From positions 806,001 to 870,000 of the forward strand of contig CAJQUW010002095.1 of NCBI GenBank assembly GCA_907163375.1: 64,000 nucleotides of DNA. The letters are read 5' to 3'. The notes beneath the pieces are model-generated. The model saw only the letters and a program-made list of their open reading frames with translations. It did no database searches and was not told the origin of the DNA. This DNA is from Prostheceraeus crozeri. Lineage: Eukaryota > Platyhelminthes > Polycladida > Euryleptidae. Both the position numbers and the translations under genes were made by a program. The number at the start of each line of letters is the position of its first letter. Within the stretch, counting starts at the first letter, position 1. Shown in pieces: positions 1-12,849 of the stretch.

Positions 1-2937
1 TGTCACAAATTCCTTCAGCGAATAAGGCCATTGAGAACGTTTTCTTCCTTCCTTCTTTTCATAGTCATGTGAGACACTTCGCGGACGATATTGAGGCACT
101 GTTATACACCAAGTTCGCACTTTATAACCTTCGTCTTTTTATAGAATAATCATCAAAGGATATCCGGTTGATGGAAATTCGTTGAGCAGTAAGTGATCCT
201 TCTATCGGATCAGATTACAAACTTTACTTATGGTGTGATAGAACATCATTCTCTTGGCTAGATTATGAAAATGATAATTATTAGATTTTTGACTCCTAAT
301 TGATGTGATAGATGTTGTAATGCCTCAACCATGAGAATCTGTGGAATTTTCGATGTTTCCCACGATTTGTCTTCTTCAAATTATGGCGAAAAGGATTAGG
401 AGTGTTTGATGAAGATAATCAGAGGGTTTCACTTACACGTTTCGCACATGCAAAGCAATTTGTCAGACCTCACATTATTATCTTTCTAAATATGAGCCAA
501 TTGCAAAGCTATTATGAAACTTTTCTCTGTTTTATATTTACATAAGGAGAAAGAACAGATGCACGCATTACCCAGTCCCTGTTCTAACCTACGTGAACCT
601 GCACCAACCTAGAACATGCTGTTCATGCGAAGTACACGCCAACTGCAGGAGGTGGACAACTTCACTAAGAAAGTTGTGGAATAAAAGCAGAGATTTCAAA
701 TGTCTTCCGAATTTCCTAGTATTTATTATTCACATGTTTCGCATTATTCATCTCTACGATCGCAAGCGCAGAGATGCACGCGCAAGTCATGGACCTGTAG
801 AAAGTTATCCGGATCTTGTATATGACATATTACCTCGATATAGTCGGAACTTCAACTACGGCTTTTTCAGCATAGGGTCCATAATTCGATAGATGTATGC
901 AAGTCGATTTTACTACTTCCAGTCCTGAAGGAAGCCATTTCATGCCAATTCCAGGATCTGAAATTCTTTCCACCAATCGACAGCTGTGTCTCTATAGTAT
1001 GCTATCACCTCTACTACACTATTGTATTGCAAGATTTTTAAATTTTTTTTAAATCAAGCCAATTGGTCTAGCTTTTTGGCCTAAGGCTACTCAGGGTTAG
1101 GTTACTCGTGAAAAGATTAACTTCAAAACTTCAATATTTACATGAGAATTCTGATTTAAAACTTCTTAATCATCTGCATTTCCATGAAAGTGTTGACAGG
1201 ATTCTACGAATTGCTCAAAAACGCTTTTGTCTATTTCAAGCAATGTCACAAATTAATGAAAGTTTTGATGATTTTTTATGCAAATTCAATGATTCGCTAT
1301 TCTAGTTCTCACTCCGCAGCCAAATCCTGTGAAACGCCAAATGAAACCAACAGTGTTAATTGTTCAATTGTCATTCATATCATTGATCTGTCAATTTGAT
1401 TTCCTGCTTTTAGAAAATTTGGAATGGCCTCTTATCACGTAGACGTATCTTTAGTGACTCATTCATAATTCTAATTTATGGCTTTATCATTATGAGATGG
1501 CTAAGTCATCTAGAGACTTCATCCTAAATCTGTGAAAATGGAATAGGAATAGCGGAAGCTCATTACTGCAAATCAGCGTGAGTCATTCGGCTCATTATTT
1601 TTTTGCTCAAATTACAGCAAACTGCAATCATATTAGACTTACATATATCAGGGGGTCAGCTTTCACCTGCAATTCTTCTGTTTCAAATTTCGCATGCAAT
1701 ACTTTGCATGACTGATTAGGCAACAGAAGCTTTTGTCGCAATCAATGCTAGAGTTAAAGATCAGCTGAACTATCTTGATGTAAGATTTTATCAGTCGGTT
1801 GAGCTTGCGAAGTCGTTTACATTTGCACAGAACGAATGCCGCTACATTTAGATGTTTACCTTTTGTCAAAGCGACTAAGAGTAATTCAAGGTAAAACCAC
1901 TCTTTGTTTCGAAAAAGTTGACGCTTGGCGAGGATACGAGTCATTCTAGATCCCCATGCTTGACTACATGCATCCAGCAACCGAAAGTCAAGATTCCTTT
2001 AATTCAGTCCATTCTCGAAGCTCGAGTTAAAAGCTGCCATTGAAAAAGAGCACTGATCAAGCGGGCCATGTAGGGCTGTGGAGCTGAATGGAAAAACACC
2101 ACTGTTGATTGGATTAAATGAGGATTCTACAACTGCTGATGTTGCTAGTCATGTTTTTTGGAGCATTGCTTTGCTGCAAGTACGCTTCAAAACGCCTAAA
2201 GGTAAACCTATTTTTTCACCATGTACGAGTATAATCAATTGATCAATTGACACATTTTATTAACACAGCTACTTACGCTAGTTATTTAACTTCTTTATGT
2301 TTTCCGTTTGATTAACATTGTACATTCATTTTTGGATGTCATGCATCACCTAACCAGTTTTCTCTGCAAACCATCATTCAAATGAATAAAACAGAGCACA
2401 GTTTGAAAATTGCATTTTGGAAGAGAATGATATTGAAACATTATCGTAGTTGATGGAAGTGGGACCCACAAACCAGTGCCATTATATGTGCAGTGTACGG
2501 TTGAGTAAATATTTACAAGCCCTTTGAAAACTAGCATTGAGTATAAATTGCCCATGCCACTTCTCTTACTCCTCGATTGGCTTTGATAAGAGCCAGGTTG
2601 ACGGTCCGACATTTCGACTGTGTTGATCACAATTTTCGCGGATGCACCATTTTTCCATTCTGCTCGGTCTTGGACAATTCTAGATGCAGGTCCTACTTGA
2701 CATAATTATCTTTACTTTGTACTATCGAATCGCATTCAAATTTATGCCGTTTACACATAGCACAGCAGTCGAAAAATGCTCTCCCAAGATCCCCACGACG
2801 CCATCGGATTCTCGGTCGACCTCTTCGCCTTCTCCCCACTTGACCGAGTTGCGTGAAACAGGAAATGCTGCACCCGAAAGGACCTCGGTCATCAGCTGAG
2901 CGCCATCTATCACTCGACTCTTTAAGCTCAGTATCTC
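1..2937. other. No gene recognised
   Basis: Short open frames occur (for example 593-892 plus, 1663-1980 minus) but show no domain, no convincing splice chain and no codon pattern above the background. AT-rich non-coding DNA, either upstream of the gene or in a 5' intron. Confidence 0.6.
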
Positions 2938-3370
2938 TCAGGACGGTGGATCCGCGAAAGCTCGTTGCGCCCAGGTCATTAACACATGGCTGCTACCGTC
3001 TTTCGCATTTGCACTCAGCTTCTTGATGGTGATCTTTACGCTTTTAGCACCAGCTTTCACAAGAAATTTCCACGCCGATGGAGCAACGAAACCGCGGCAT
3101 CCCACGTCAAAGGGCATGAGCTCACATTTCTCCCGATGCCTCTGAATCACGCATGACAACCAGAGAGGATATGGCGAAAATTGGCATACATGCCACGCAA
3201 ATTACACTGAGTGTCCGTTCGGATTCCCCAACGTGTCAAATTATCAGGGATAGGGAACACATCATAGATCCATTGAAGCTTCCTCTTCAACTGTCGATAG
3301 CCCATGGTCCACCAATTGCTCCATGAGATCTTGTAATCTTCAACTTCCCGGTTCAGTCATCTTCCTTGCT
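2938..3370 (-). pseudogene. Decayed non-LTR retrotransposon, C-terminal part of the reverse transcriptase protein
   Basis: On the minus strand the translation contains YKISWSNWWTMGYRQL, then YDVFPIPDNLTRWG, then HILSGC. This is the hallmark block (LPTPxNLxxWG...C...HVLSGC) found near the C-terminus of many animal LINE polyproteins. A stop follows, and after a deletion the frame resumes with MPFDVGCRGFVAPSAWKFL, another conserved C-terminal block (VEVGCRGFxxxS). The usual sequence of about 150 residues between the two blocks is missing and the Cys-x-x-Cys partner is degraded. The copy is dead. The family assignment rests on remembered family motifs; no search was possible. Confidence 0.65.
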
Positions 3371-5880
3371 GCCCCTGTTGCACTGCCAGGACACTTCTCT
3401 TCCTCCAAAGTTTCTACCTCTTTCTCTCGTCAGTGGCAATCGCAATATGTACCTTTTGCCATTTCACCACCCAATTCACCACAGAGTATGCGAGCTTCTA
3501 ACGTGCTGTTGGTTTACATGGTCTGAGTGATCCAGTGGTTTGTCATCCTGCGCATCCACAACACGCATTTTCAGCCAGACTTGTAAATAGGCCTGAGTTT
3601 TCAAGCCCGGTCATCTCGAACTGCCCGGCCCGCAATTCATGTTTTCGTCACATACAAACTTTTATTCAGACTTGAATTTGCACTACTCAATGAAAAAATG
3701 CTTTTCTGACCCCTAGAGACTATTTCTGGCTATGACATCGGTATTGAGAAAGTAGAATCTGTGTTCAGCAGAAGTCGGCAGCAACTAAGTTCAAAACTGT
3801 TGAGCCTTTTCCTTTCCACCTTTCGGATAATCTATTATTCTGAGCCGCAAGTGACGATAACACCATTTAAACTATCTCAAAGCTGAAAATTTGAAATTCC
3901 CAACAGGACATGTTTGCGAAAATTCTCTAATAGTTTATTAAGTGAAGTTCTTTATTTCTTCAAATTTCTGGAGACCAACTGCCTCAACAGACTATTGGAT
4001 TTCTTACTTATCTTGAGATTTTGGCCATAGGTTCCCCATGCCTGGTTAAGGCATAGCTTTCATTATCGGTATCGGCCTATAAAAATCGTTGAATTCGAGA
4101 CAAATGGTAAAGAATTACATTGGATCGTAGGCTTTAATTTCCATCAAATTCGTGCACTCCCTTGTCCTCTGCCATGTGAAATCAGGAAAACAGATCTGCA
4201 ATGGCAAAGCCGACAGAGATTTACCGTTTCATCAATTTCCGAATCCATTAACTGAAACGTAACAAATGCGTCATCCTCGCTCACGTGTAATATTGTAAAG
4301 TTGCTTCAAATTCTACATGCCATGCTATATTTCGACTGTGGTGTTGTCAACGCAACGAAATCATCAAAATCTGTAATAAGTAACTCAGCACGTTTATTCG
4401 GGACTCATTTGATTCTCAACACAGATCCTCTAAATGCGTTTCTCGCTCTCTTTGTGCTCTGCATCATTTGCTTTGTGTGAGATATGATATTGCTCTCAAG
4501 TCTCAATTTTAATAAATACCGTGACTTACCTTTGACGGCTTTGCTTTCTTGTCAACGTTTTCGAGCAAATAATCTTATCACGCACTATGATATCCGTGGG
4601 AATTTCTTGAAGTTTGAAAAAGGGAACATTCCGTTGTTTCACTGTAACCCTGGCTGTGTTACTCTATAACTGTAACGGTACTGTCTCTGGTTCTGTGATG
4701 AGTGGTGACCTTGTGTGTGCGTCTCACAACGTATGTGTCACAGCATTGCATACGATGAGTCATTCTTAGCATACACCTGCAGCTTTCTGCCTAATGAAAC
4801 ATCTTTTCACGTCATTTGTTCAAGAAGCATATGTAAATTCAGCCAGACAGTGTTTTGTTTGTGTATTTGCATCGATGTCAATGCCACAACAGGCTTTGAT
4901 AGTAAGCTATTCCATGGAATATTCAATCAAATCCCTTTATTCTTTATCTGACCCGCTTTGATCGTTGTATCAACAAGCGCAAGATTGTCGTAGCCTACTC
5001 TTGACCCTCAATGCAAGCTCTGTTCACGTAAATAAACGCGGATTAATGAAATTGTTGCTCATAAGTAAGTTCATCACGACTGCGTCGGCATCTCCAACGT
5101 TCAGTTCTCAAGCAAGATCGCAATTACCCCCATACTTGCATTCTTTGTTTCCATTGTGCTATCCTATACAGTGATCAATAAAATTTCACTTCGCGTCGCT
5201 TCAAATTCGCCTCGAATAAGTGAATAAAAGAACATTCTCTTCAAAGTGAAACTTGTAATTGCCTTCATTTGGCCTTTCGGAAGCATTTACTTCGATATCA
5301 TCTTTTGATTCATCGTCAATCGTCAATACAGATCCATGTGTGAAAGTCCAGCGCTTTGATGGGAGATGCGAGATACGTACCGATCAGAAAAAATATTACT
5401 ACCTCTGACTAGTGTGCGCTGTCTTGTGCAGGTGTAAAGAGAGCACCAACAACGTCCAGACAAGATAATCTCGCAGGGAGATTTGGGATTCGACATTTTG
5501 CACGCGTCAGTGTGAATATATGACTGTTCTTGGTACACTTAGCAGTGACTTAAAGTAGGTGACTATTGCATCCTCGTCGCCGGTTCTCGATTTGGAGAAT
5601 AAAGCAGAGGGATTCAATTAATGTCATCGTAGGTCGACCACTGTATCTTGTTCGCAAAGTTGCACGGCGATTTTTGACGCGGGAATCTCGACATTGGAAG
5701 AAATTCTAACCGCACATTATACATCTGTATTTGCAAATTCACGTGCACTGTCGATCTAAGCGACATCAGTCTCCGTGTGTGATCTGTACGAATTGGAATT
5801 TTTAAGATACTCCGATCACATGAACAACAGTTTCCATTGCATCTGAACATGTAAACTGGCGATACTATTGTGCTTTTCGT
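3371..5880. other. No gene recognised; contains a copy of a dispersed repeat
   Basis: No coding sequence is supported. About 3667-3750 is similar to 35239-35324 (shared core GACTATTTCTGGC followed by TGAC), indicating an old dispersed repeat. The remaining short open frames look random. Confidence 0.5.
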
Positions 5881-5895
5881 CATCCAACATGCTTC

Positions 5896-5936
5896 ATCTT
5901 TGTTTTATTCCTCATCGCCATCAACTCCAGCCTCGT
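5896..5936. repeat. Short dispersed repeat, copy 1
   Basis: About 40 bases (core tcatcgccatcaactcca) reappear at 7244-7282 with only a few changes. The unit's full limits are unclear. Confidence 0.5.
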
Positions 5937-6144
5937 GTTATCTCGTCGACATTTCCAACCGTCAAGTGAAAATCTACTATTTTAACTAATCGAATTACGT
6001 TTATCAGCTTTGAACATGCCGCATAGACGGAAACGAAGTGAGTGTCAATATGTGTCTTGTTTTTGTTCTAATTTTTTTTAACTGACTAGACACCAAGAGA
6101 ATAATGCGGAAGTAATGACATCAGAAGAAGTTATATACTATCAA

Positions 6145-6168
6145 CTGATGAGGCCCTATAGGTCGAAA
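6145..6168 (+). ncRNA. Hammerhead-ribozyme-like core (probably vestigial)
   Basis: CTGATGA (6145-6151) is followed by a short hairpin, GGCC / ctata / GGTC (6152-6164), and GAAA (6165-6168), the order of the conserved hammerhead core: CUGAUGA, stem II, GAAA. A weak outer pairing (GACA at 6117-6120 with TGTC at 6171-6174) exists, but I could not build a regular stem I or a well-paired stem III with an NUH cleavage site. Penelope-like elements and retrozymes in animals are known to carry minimal hammerheads, so this may be a relic of one. Chance remains possible because the core is short. Confidence 0.35.
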
Positions 6169-7243
6169 CATGTCTCGTGGTGGTTACATCTGTTCAGATT
6201 TGATAAATTTATTTAAGTACATAGTACACATCCCGTTTCATTCTCATGCCAATTTCTTTACACAATAGTTGCCGTCCACTAATATTTGCTCTCCGGGAAA
6301 TTTGCAGACTGATACATGTACAAAGTCGTATTGACGAAATATTTCAATCATTTCAGAAGTCCCTCACTTCATATTGATTGAACAGCTATAAAAAGTTCCG
6401 TAATCGATGTTGCCAACAGGTGTCCTACATTTGTGAATTCAGAAAAACCTGCAATAAATATGCAATGGGTAGGTGTGAACGACGCTCAGTGGTCAACTTA
6501 AGGTGCTTGAGGAAAACCGGCCGTGTGGACATTTTCTGGAATTCTGGACTTGATATTAGACTTGCTTACTGCTGGTGATAATTAAATCAGGGTCGTTCGG
6601 AAACCGACAAACTCGTATTCCATTTTTCATGTAGAAATCATATCAAAAGATGTCTGCGCTTTTGATTAACAACCAAAAACTTGCCGACTTGCCTAATTCT
6701 ACGCAGTCCTGTTACAGTCTTGAGGAGAAATTGACAGACTTCCAGGAGATTAAACTATAGATTTCAGACCTATATCATAAATACTACTACATAAATATAA
6801 TTACACATCGCTTGCAAAAGTTGCATACGCAAAAGTGTTATATCATTATTGCTCTTAAAGTGGCAAATACCTGCTTATAGGCCTGCTTCACTAGCGTTAC
6901 ACCAGCTAAAATTCAGTAATTTTTTTCGGCCAGTTGTGCTTCTATGAATCTGCGGCCTCCATTACATGTACCTAGTCCCAGATATGGAACTCGACTACTG
7001 CCTGTTCGTTTATCTTGTCCATTCTTTCATGTAGAATGATTCGAACAACATTTTAATTTTCAAAGTTATTGCATTCGGAATTATTCCTGCACATTTGGAA
7101 GTCGACCATCGGTTTTTAGTTCTAATTAGGCCTATACAAAGTACAATTGAAGTAAGTATCTTCCTGATATCATAAGAATAAGTTTCCCTTCGGGTGTAGC
7201 CCATCGCAAGACAGCCGGTTGTATAAAATTCGCAAGAGAATAA

Positions 7244-7282
7244 TCTTTGTTTTATTTCTCATCGCCATCAACTCCAATCTCG
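7244..7282. repeat. Short dispersed repeat, copy 2
   Basis: Second copy of the sequence at 5896-5936 (core tcatcgccatcaactcca). Confidence 0.5.
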
Positions 7283-7602
7283 TCTTTGGAAGAAATTTAC
7301 TTCAAAACTGTTTTTCTGAGAATAAGGAATACATTTCGATATTATAAATCCATTCAATCAGTGCACATTCATATCAGTACATATTCATCATGCAGATTCA
7401 TTACAAATTTGAGACTCAAATTGCTGATTTAAGTCTTTGTACCACATCAATCGTCTATGTAAATAAATTGAAGGATGTCAGACAAAACGCTAGGTGTCAA
7501 ATAGCAAAGAGTCAACGTAGAATGTTACAAATATTTCTGTTGGACCACAGACTTCTGCGGTTAGGCCTACTTCTCTACCTAATGGATGTGGCAAATCAAT
7601 AA

Positions 7603-8951
7603 GTTACATGCTTGACACCTTTACAGTGCACAAATGATTCTTGCTAAAATGTGATACTCATGGACCTTTCGTGCGCAATGCAGGATGTCGAAAAGCCAAA
7701 TAAACATTTTGAGATTTTTCACTTTGAATAGTGTAGCTCTAGTAGATGTAGATCGACGGAACATCCATTTTGTGGTGTCCTAATTTAATGTACAGCACCC
7801 TTGCACACCCTATTTGGATTTCTGGCGTCATACCTCACCTGAATACTGATCACGTGATGAAGCCTACAAAATGATCACAAGATATATCCTTTATCAGTCA
7901 CTGAAAATTTTAGACGAACTCGTCGGTATCAAAAGCAAGAGAAAAATAATGACCTATTGTCGAAGAATTGATTACTCTGATAACCAATGTCAGTGACTTT
8001 ATTGCTACGATTAACAATATCAATCAATTGATTTAAAATAGAAATTGATATGTTTGAATATTCAATTACATGTATTGAATATTGATATCTTGACTAATTG
8101 ATTGGAATATTTTTTATAGTTCCATTTCCCCATATTTTACTTTCTTCCTCCTTGGTCTGTACTCCGTAGATAATCTATTGATGTCGTGATGTATGAAAGC
8201 AATAGATTCATATATTTGCTTATTGAAAACGAATTAACAAAGAGAAATGTATCTTTGAATATGGATAAAACGTCTTAAACAACTGTCCCTCAAGTCCGCA
8301 ATTCCCATTGAGATTTATATCAGAGTCAGGTTACAGCTCTCTTCTCTCTAAATGAATGAACGTGTCAATCTTTCGTTTTGATAAACATTTCCTCTTTGAA
8401 TTCATCACGAACCGTATTTTAATGAAAATGATGACTTTGATAGCTCAATAATAGCCTATTTATCGAATTATCAGCGACTGTTTGATACTTTATGTCAAAT
8501 GTTGACATTATGAGCAAAATGTCAGAGAACAAAGCCAAATTGATACCTGAATTCATCCTAGCTGTACATTATCATCATATTGTGTTTTGATAAGAAAAGG
8601 CTTTAATTTCCGATGAATAAAAGTTGCTATTCTCAGCTACTTTAATGGCTGACATTATGAATTTGATTTCGTGTCGTTTAGTCGACTCACAAAACATTTC
8701 ATTTTCACTCGCAGATTTTGACGCCAGGGGAAAGGAACTCAGAACAATCACGGATACATTAAATTTTCGTTAATTTTCTGATAGATCTTGACATGTATGT
8801 AATGTATCTAGACAACCATGATACAGTACATGCACAACAACAGTTTCGTTCCTATTACCCATGTTTGAGTCGGTTCCAGAATAAATCGTATTTTATCGGA
8901 GGATGCCAGGGGATACGAAATCAAAACCGAAGTAGTTTAGTGAAATGCATG
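7603..8951. other. No gene recognised
   Basis: AT-rich sequence with small palindromic patches near 8030-8110. No supported open frame. Confidence 0.55.
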
Positions 8952-9705
8952 TAGTCCGGAAGCTACTGACACTTCCTAAATTCACGCAGAAAGGGCTTAA
9001 TAGCATGGATTTGTCGATCTTGAAACGCTGAATACAAAAATCAAATTCTTAAGTGTCACTACCAGTCGCCTTCGGTTATAGGTAAGGTTGAAGGATTCCC
9101 ATTGGAATTCAATAGTAAAATTCAAGAAATATCTATGGATTGTGAAGCACTTGGCAATTTTCGTGCATTTTCTTTTGCAGAAAAGAAACTTTTCATCAGA
9201 ATGCCATGAAATTTTAAACATGATTGAGTTCAGAACATCAACTTCGATATAAAAGTTGAAGTGGGTCACATGATTCAGTATTTGATGTCTGAGAGCCTCT
9301 ACAAAATCAGTAAAATCGCCAAAATTAAGTCAAAACATGAAATTTACTCATTTTGTAGAGGCTCTCACACATCAAATACTGAATCATGTGACCCACTTCA
9401 ACTTTTATATCGAAGTTGATGCTCTGAACTCATTCATGTTTCAAATTTCATGGCATTGTGATGAAAAGTTTCTTTTCTGCAAAAGAAAATGTACGAAAAT
9501 TGGCAAGTGTTTCACAATCCATAGATGTTTCTTGAATTTTGCTATTGGATTCCAATCCTTCAACCTTGCCTATAACCGAAAGCGACTGTCTGTGACACTT
9601 TAAGAATCTGATTTTTGTATTCAGCGCTTCAAGATCAACAAATCCATGCTATTAAGCCCTTTGTGCGTGAATTTAGGAAGAAAGTGTCAGTAGCTCCAGG
9701 ACTTA
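8952..9705. repeat. Long palindrome (foldback element), arms about 363 bp, loop about 28 bp
   Basis: The left arm (8952-9314) is repeated in reverse complement at 9343-9705 with only scattered mismatches and a few small indels. The arms meet around a 28-base spacer (9315-9342). The centre shows gagagcctctacaaaatcag on one side and its complement on the other. The near-identical peptides on opposite strands (8997-9269 minus, 9337-9603 plus) are consequences of the palindrome, not genes. It is probably a foldback or palindromic non-autonomous transposon; no clear target duplication was seen. A transcript would fold into a very long hairpin. Confidence 0.9.
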
Positions 9706-12162
9706 GTTCTAATTTTGATTCTGTCAGGTATAAAACTTCTGATGTAGGTGCACTCTGAATTCTTGCTTAAACTCATCACAAAAGAATGAGAGTGGAGCAA
9801 ATAGAACCCGGCTACAAGGAAGAGAGATGCTCGTCTTGCGTGTTTCTGAGTGAAAACAATAATCATTATATTTTGATCGACATTGTCCCATCGATGATTC
9901 ATCAACTAAGGATGCTGCAGATAGTCGAAAATTAAACTCGTCCAGCGTCCGTCACTTCATAAGTCAATATGTGGAAAAAGCAAAAGAAGCGCAGTTCATA
10001 GAGCGAACACTGTTGCTCCCTCTTGTGTTTTAATCCAACTTCGTCAAAACTGCAGACCTGACTTGGCACAAACACGAAAAACACCTGGTCGTCCATTGCA
10101 TTGAGATCTTGATGAGAAAGATCTCAGCTGTCTTCGTTATCAATCCGTTGTCGCATTACTGCAGTCGGTGGCCTGCGGTATCAATCTCTATACCCATTCT
10201 CTGACAATCCGTCCACTTGACTGGGAAACGCAGTATTAGTGGGACTTGACTGTGGTTGCATATGTTCAGGTGACACAAGAACAGTTTACCTTCATTAGGG
10301 TCTGACTGCATCCTGAATAAGAGGAAAAGATGTCTAGTACATTTGATGAACCGCTGCTCTTTTCGAGGGCTAGCTATAAAAGAATACGTACTGTCGTTGA
10401 CAGTTACATAAGCCATAATGAGACTTCTTTAGTTCACAAATTCATTTATTCGCTGGTTTTCTATATGCTTGTATTCATCTGGGTTCGTAATTCTTTTGAC
10501 AGTGTCACGATTTGATTATCATCGCAGAAATTTCAAATCAAATTGTTATGACAGCTATTCTCACATGAGTATTACTGGTCGAAGCATTTCCTCTTTTATC
10601 AAATGAAAAATGACATCCTGAATAGAATTATGGTTTCATTATATGCAAGAGAGGCTTGATAATCGGAAATGTTGTGAGTGAGTGAAAACCTACGTCATCT
10701 TACAGACATGAAACAGTGCCGCAAAGCTGCCTGGACGAATTTCTTCTCATACTTCGAAAATTTCATAGGTTGGAAACCTTAATCTTCATAAATTCGAAAG
10801 GTCTTGGGTCTGCGTCTATGTTGATTTAGGAATGGATTCATCTGCAATAAGCAGAACGTCGAATTCCAGATTTTCTTCGGGATGCTTCCTTCGTTTATGC
10901 CACCAAGTGATAGCTTCTGTACTACCAATCCATAGTTTCCACGGCTATAGCCGTCGGTTATAAATGCGCCAAAATGACATGATGAAATGCGACAGAAATG
11001 CACGCAAGATGTGTAATGCTAATCATGTTGATGTAATTCTTAAAGTAATTAACAGCCCAAGAGACGGTTCGTTCAACGATTCTTCAATATAAGTTTTCAT
11101 GAAAATAAAGAACTCATGAATGAACATAGTTGTGATATTGCCCATTAGAATACAGACAAAGTTGTTTCATTTAATTGTACAGAACACAAACATGAGCGCA
11201 CTTTTAGGCTGATCATTTGAAAAGTACTATAATATGCACTTTTACTGAACCAAAAATCAAGATTTTGATCTGTGAAAAACTCAGATCAATGCTAAATTTC
11301 TTTATAGCCCATGCAGCTCAAAACTGTAAAGTAGGCTATGTCATTCATTCATTAGGGTTTATTTCATTTAGAGTGGAAGCACAACTAAAAGGTAAACTAC
11401 CTACAAATAAATTCAACAGATTCAACTTTTAATTGAAAGAAATACCTGTATAATTCAAAGGTGGTGGCTCATTTCATCGACAGGTGGATGATATTTTTAA
11501 TGGGGTATAAAGATTTTTAATTTTTTGTCTAACTTTTCCATTTGACGATATAGACTTTGAGAAAGCGATAACATCACAAAGTCAAAAGCTTTACGTACAT
11601 GTAGCATTGTCATTAAATAACATTTCGATGAAACGCAATGCCTGGAACGCATTAAATGAATGTTTGCTTTTTATTTTCGGAAAGCTGCACATGCATGTAA
11701 ACGCGTGTGAGAAAGTGTTTATGGCCTGGGTACATCTCGAGAGGCTACAATTTCATCCCTAGATCCGATCGGCAACTCTAAATTGTTTAGTTTATATTCG
11801 CTAAATGCAATGTCTGTCTGGAGTCCAGATAACCAAATAAATGTTGTTCATTTAATAATTGCGTCTTTCAGTCAGTGATTCATCTCTCTAAAGATACAGT
11901 CAAGTGAAAACATTAGAGACCATCGTCAATTTGATGATAAATGCGCTGCGAATTCACTTTCCATTTATCATTTGGCTTGGTGTCAGAATGTAAATCAATC
12001 TCTGGTTTGTTTTCGATTTTCTTGTATCATGTGGTCACAACAGAAGCCAGGCTCATGCAACTGTCTTATTGATTGAACTTTATCAAGGAAAGCGCTTCTT
12101 TGCTTCAAGATTTTCATGTTCCATTTGCTAACTTCAGAATTCAATTTATTTTGAAATTTTAA
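9706..12162. other. No gene recognised
   Basis: AT-rich sequence with only short random open frames and no repeat I could define. Confidence 0.55.
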
Positions 12163-12288
12163 TGCCCTTGATTCCCCGACCGCACTCGTCCGACCTAGGA
12201 ATCGAACCGAAGTCCGCGGTGGAGACGAGCTCGCACCTTCTTCACTAGGCCACGCTGACGGTTCAAAAGAAATGCGACTGAATGCAGA
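12163..12288 (-). repeat. tRNA-like (SINE) repeat, left arm of an inverted pair
   Basis: Reverse complement of the copy at 12318-12442. On the minus strand it carries GTGGCCTAGTG (box A-like) and GGTTCGATTCC (box B), the internal RNA polymerase III promoter pattern of tRNAs. The acceptor stem does not close, so it is a tRNA-derived repeat rather than a tRNA gene. Confidence 0.75.
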
Positions 12289-12317
12289 AGTCATCTCTAA
12301 GTGATATTGACAGCTTA

Positions 12318-12442
12318 TGCCTTCACTCGCATTCCTTTTGAACCGTCAGCGTGGCCTAGTGAAGAAGGTGCGAGCTCATCTCCACCGCGGATTTCGGTTC
12401 GATTCCTAGGTCGGGCGAGTGCGGTCGGGGAATCAAGGGCAT
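12318..12442 (+). repeat. tRNA-like (SINE) repeat, right arm of an inverted pair
   Basis: Plus-strand copy, about 125 bp, almost identical to the left arm across a spacer of about 29 bases. Box A-like GTGGCCTAGTG at about 12350-12360 and box B GGTTCGATTCC at about 12396-12406. Peptides read from both arms (FEPSAWPSEEGASSSPPR) are by-products of the repeat. Confidence 0.75.
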
Positions 12443-12820
12443 CGGTGTCTTGTATTGACTTAATAGCTGTCATTCTCTTTAGATATTCAATGAATTACGA
12501 CAGACTTTTGTTGTAAATCCGTCTTTCTATATTTTACATTTACTTGTACATCTGTAAATCAACAGCATGTTAATGATTTAAGTCAAATATCAAATTTGTT
12601 TAATATTGTGAGCTTTCCAGTTAGTTAGGTGATTTTTCATTTATTAACGTGTAGAAGAATAAGATTTGCGCGAATTTGAAACTCCTTTCTAGGAGTACCT
12701 TTCTTCGGATTTCTAGGTATACTCCTTTCTTCGGATTTACGGGCTTTTTCATCCGTCATGACCTCGAATGTTCAATATGCCTGTGTCTGTGAGAGAAAGA
12801 AACTTTTGAAATTATTTAAG

Positions 12821-12849
12821 TCAGTGTGGCTTTATGATTGCCACACTGA
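12821..12849. repeat. Perfect 10-bp hairpin
   Basis: TCAGTGTGGC (12821-12830) and GCCACACTGA (12840-12849) pair perfectly across a 9-base loop. It is too short for a microRNA precursor; function unknown. Confidence 0.5.

Noticed and set aside
593-892. 99-codon open frame
   Set aside because: No domain, no splice support, not above chance length for this window.
8997-9603. Pair of about 90-codon proteins on opposite strands
   Set aside because: Produced by the palindrome; no domain and no independent support.
11995-12516. Opposing open frames encoding FEPSAWPSEEGASSSPPR
   Set aside because: Both read through the tRNA-like repeat in its two orientations.
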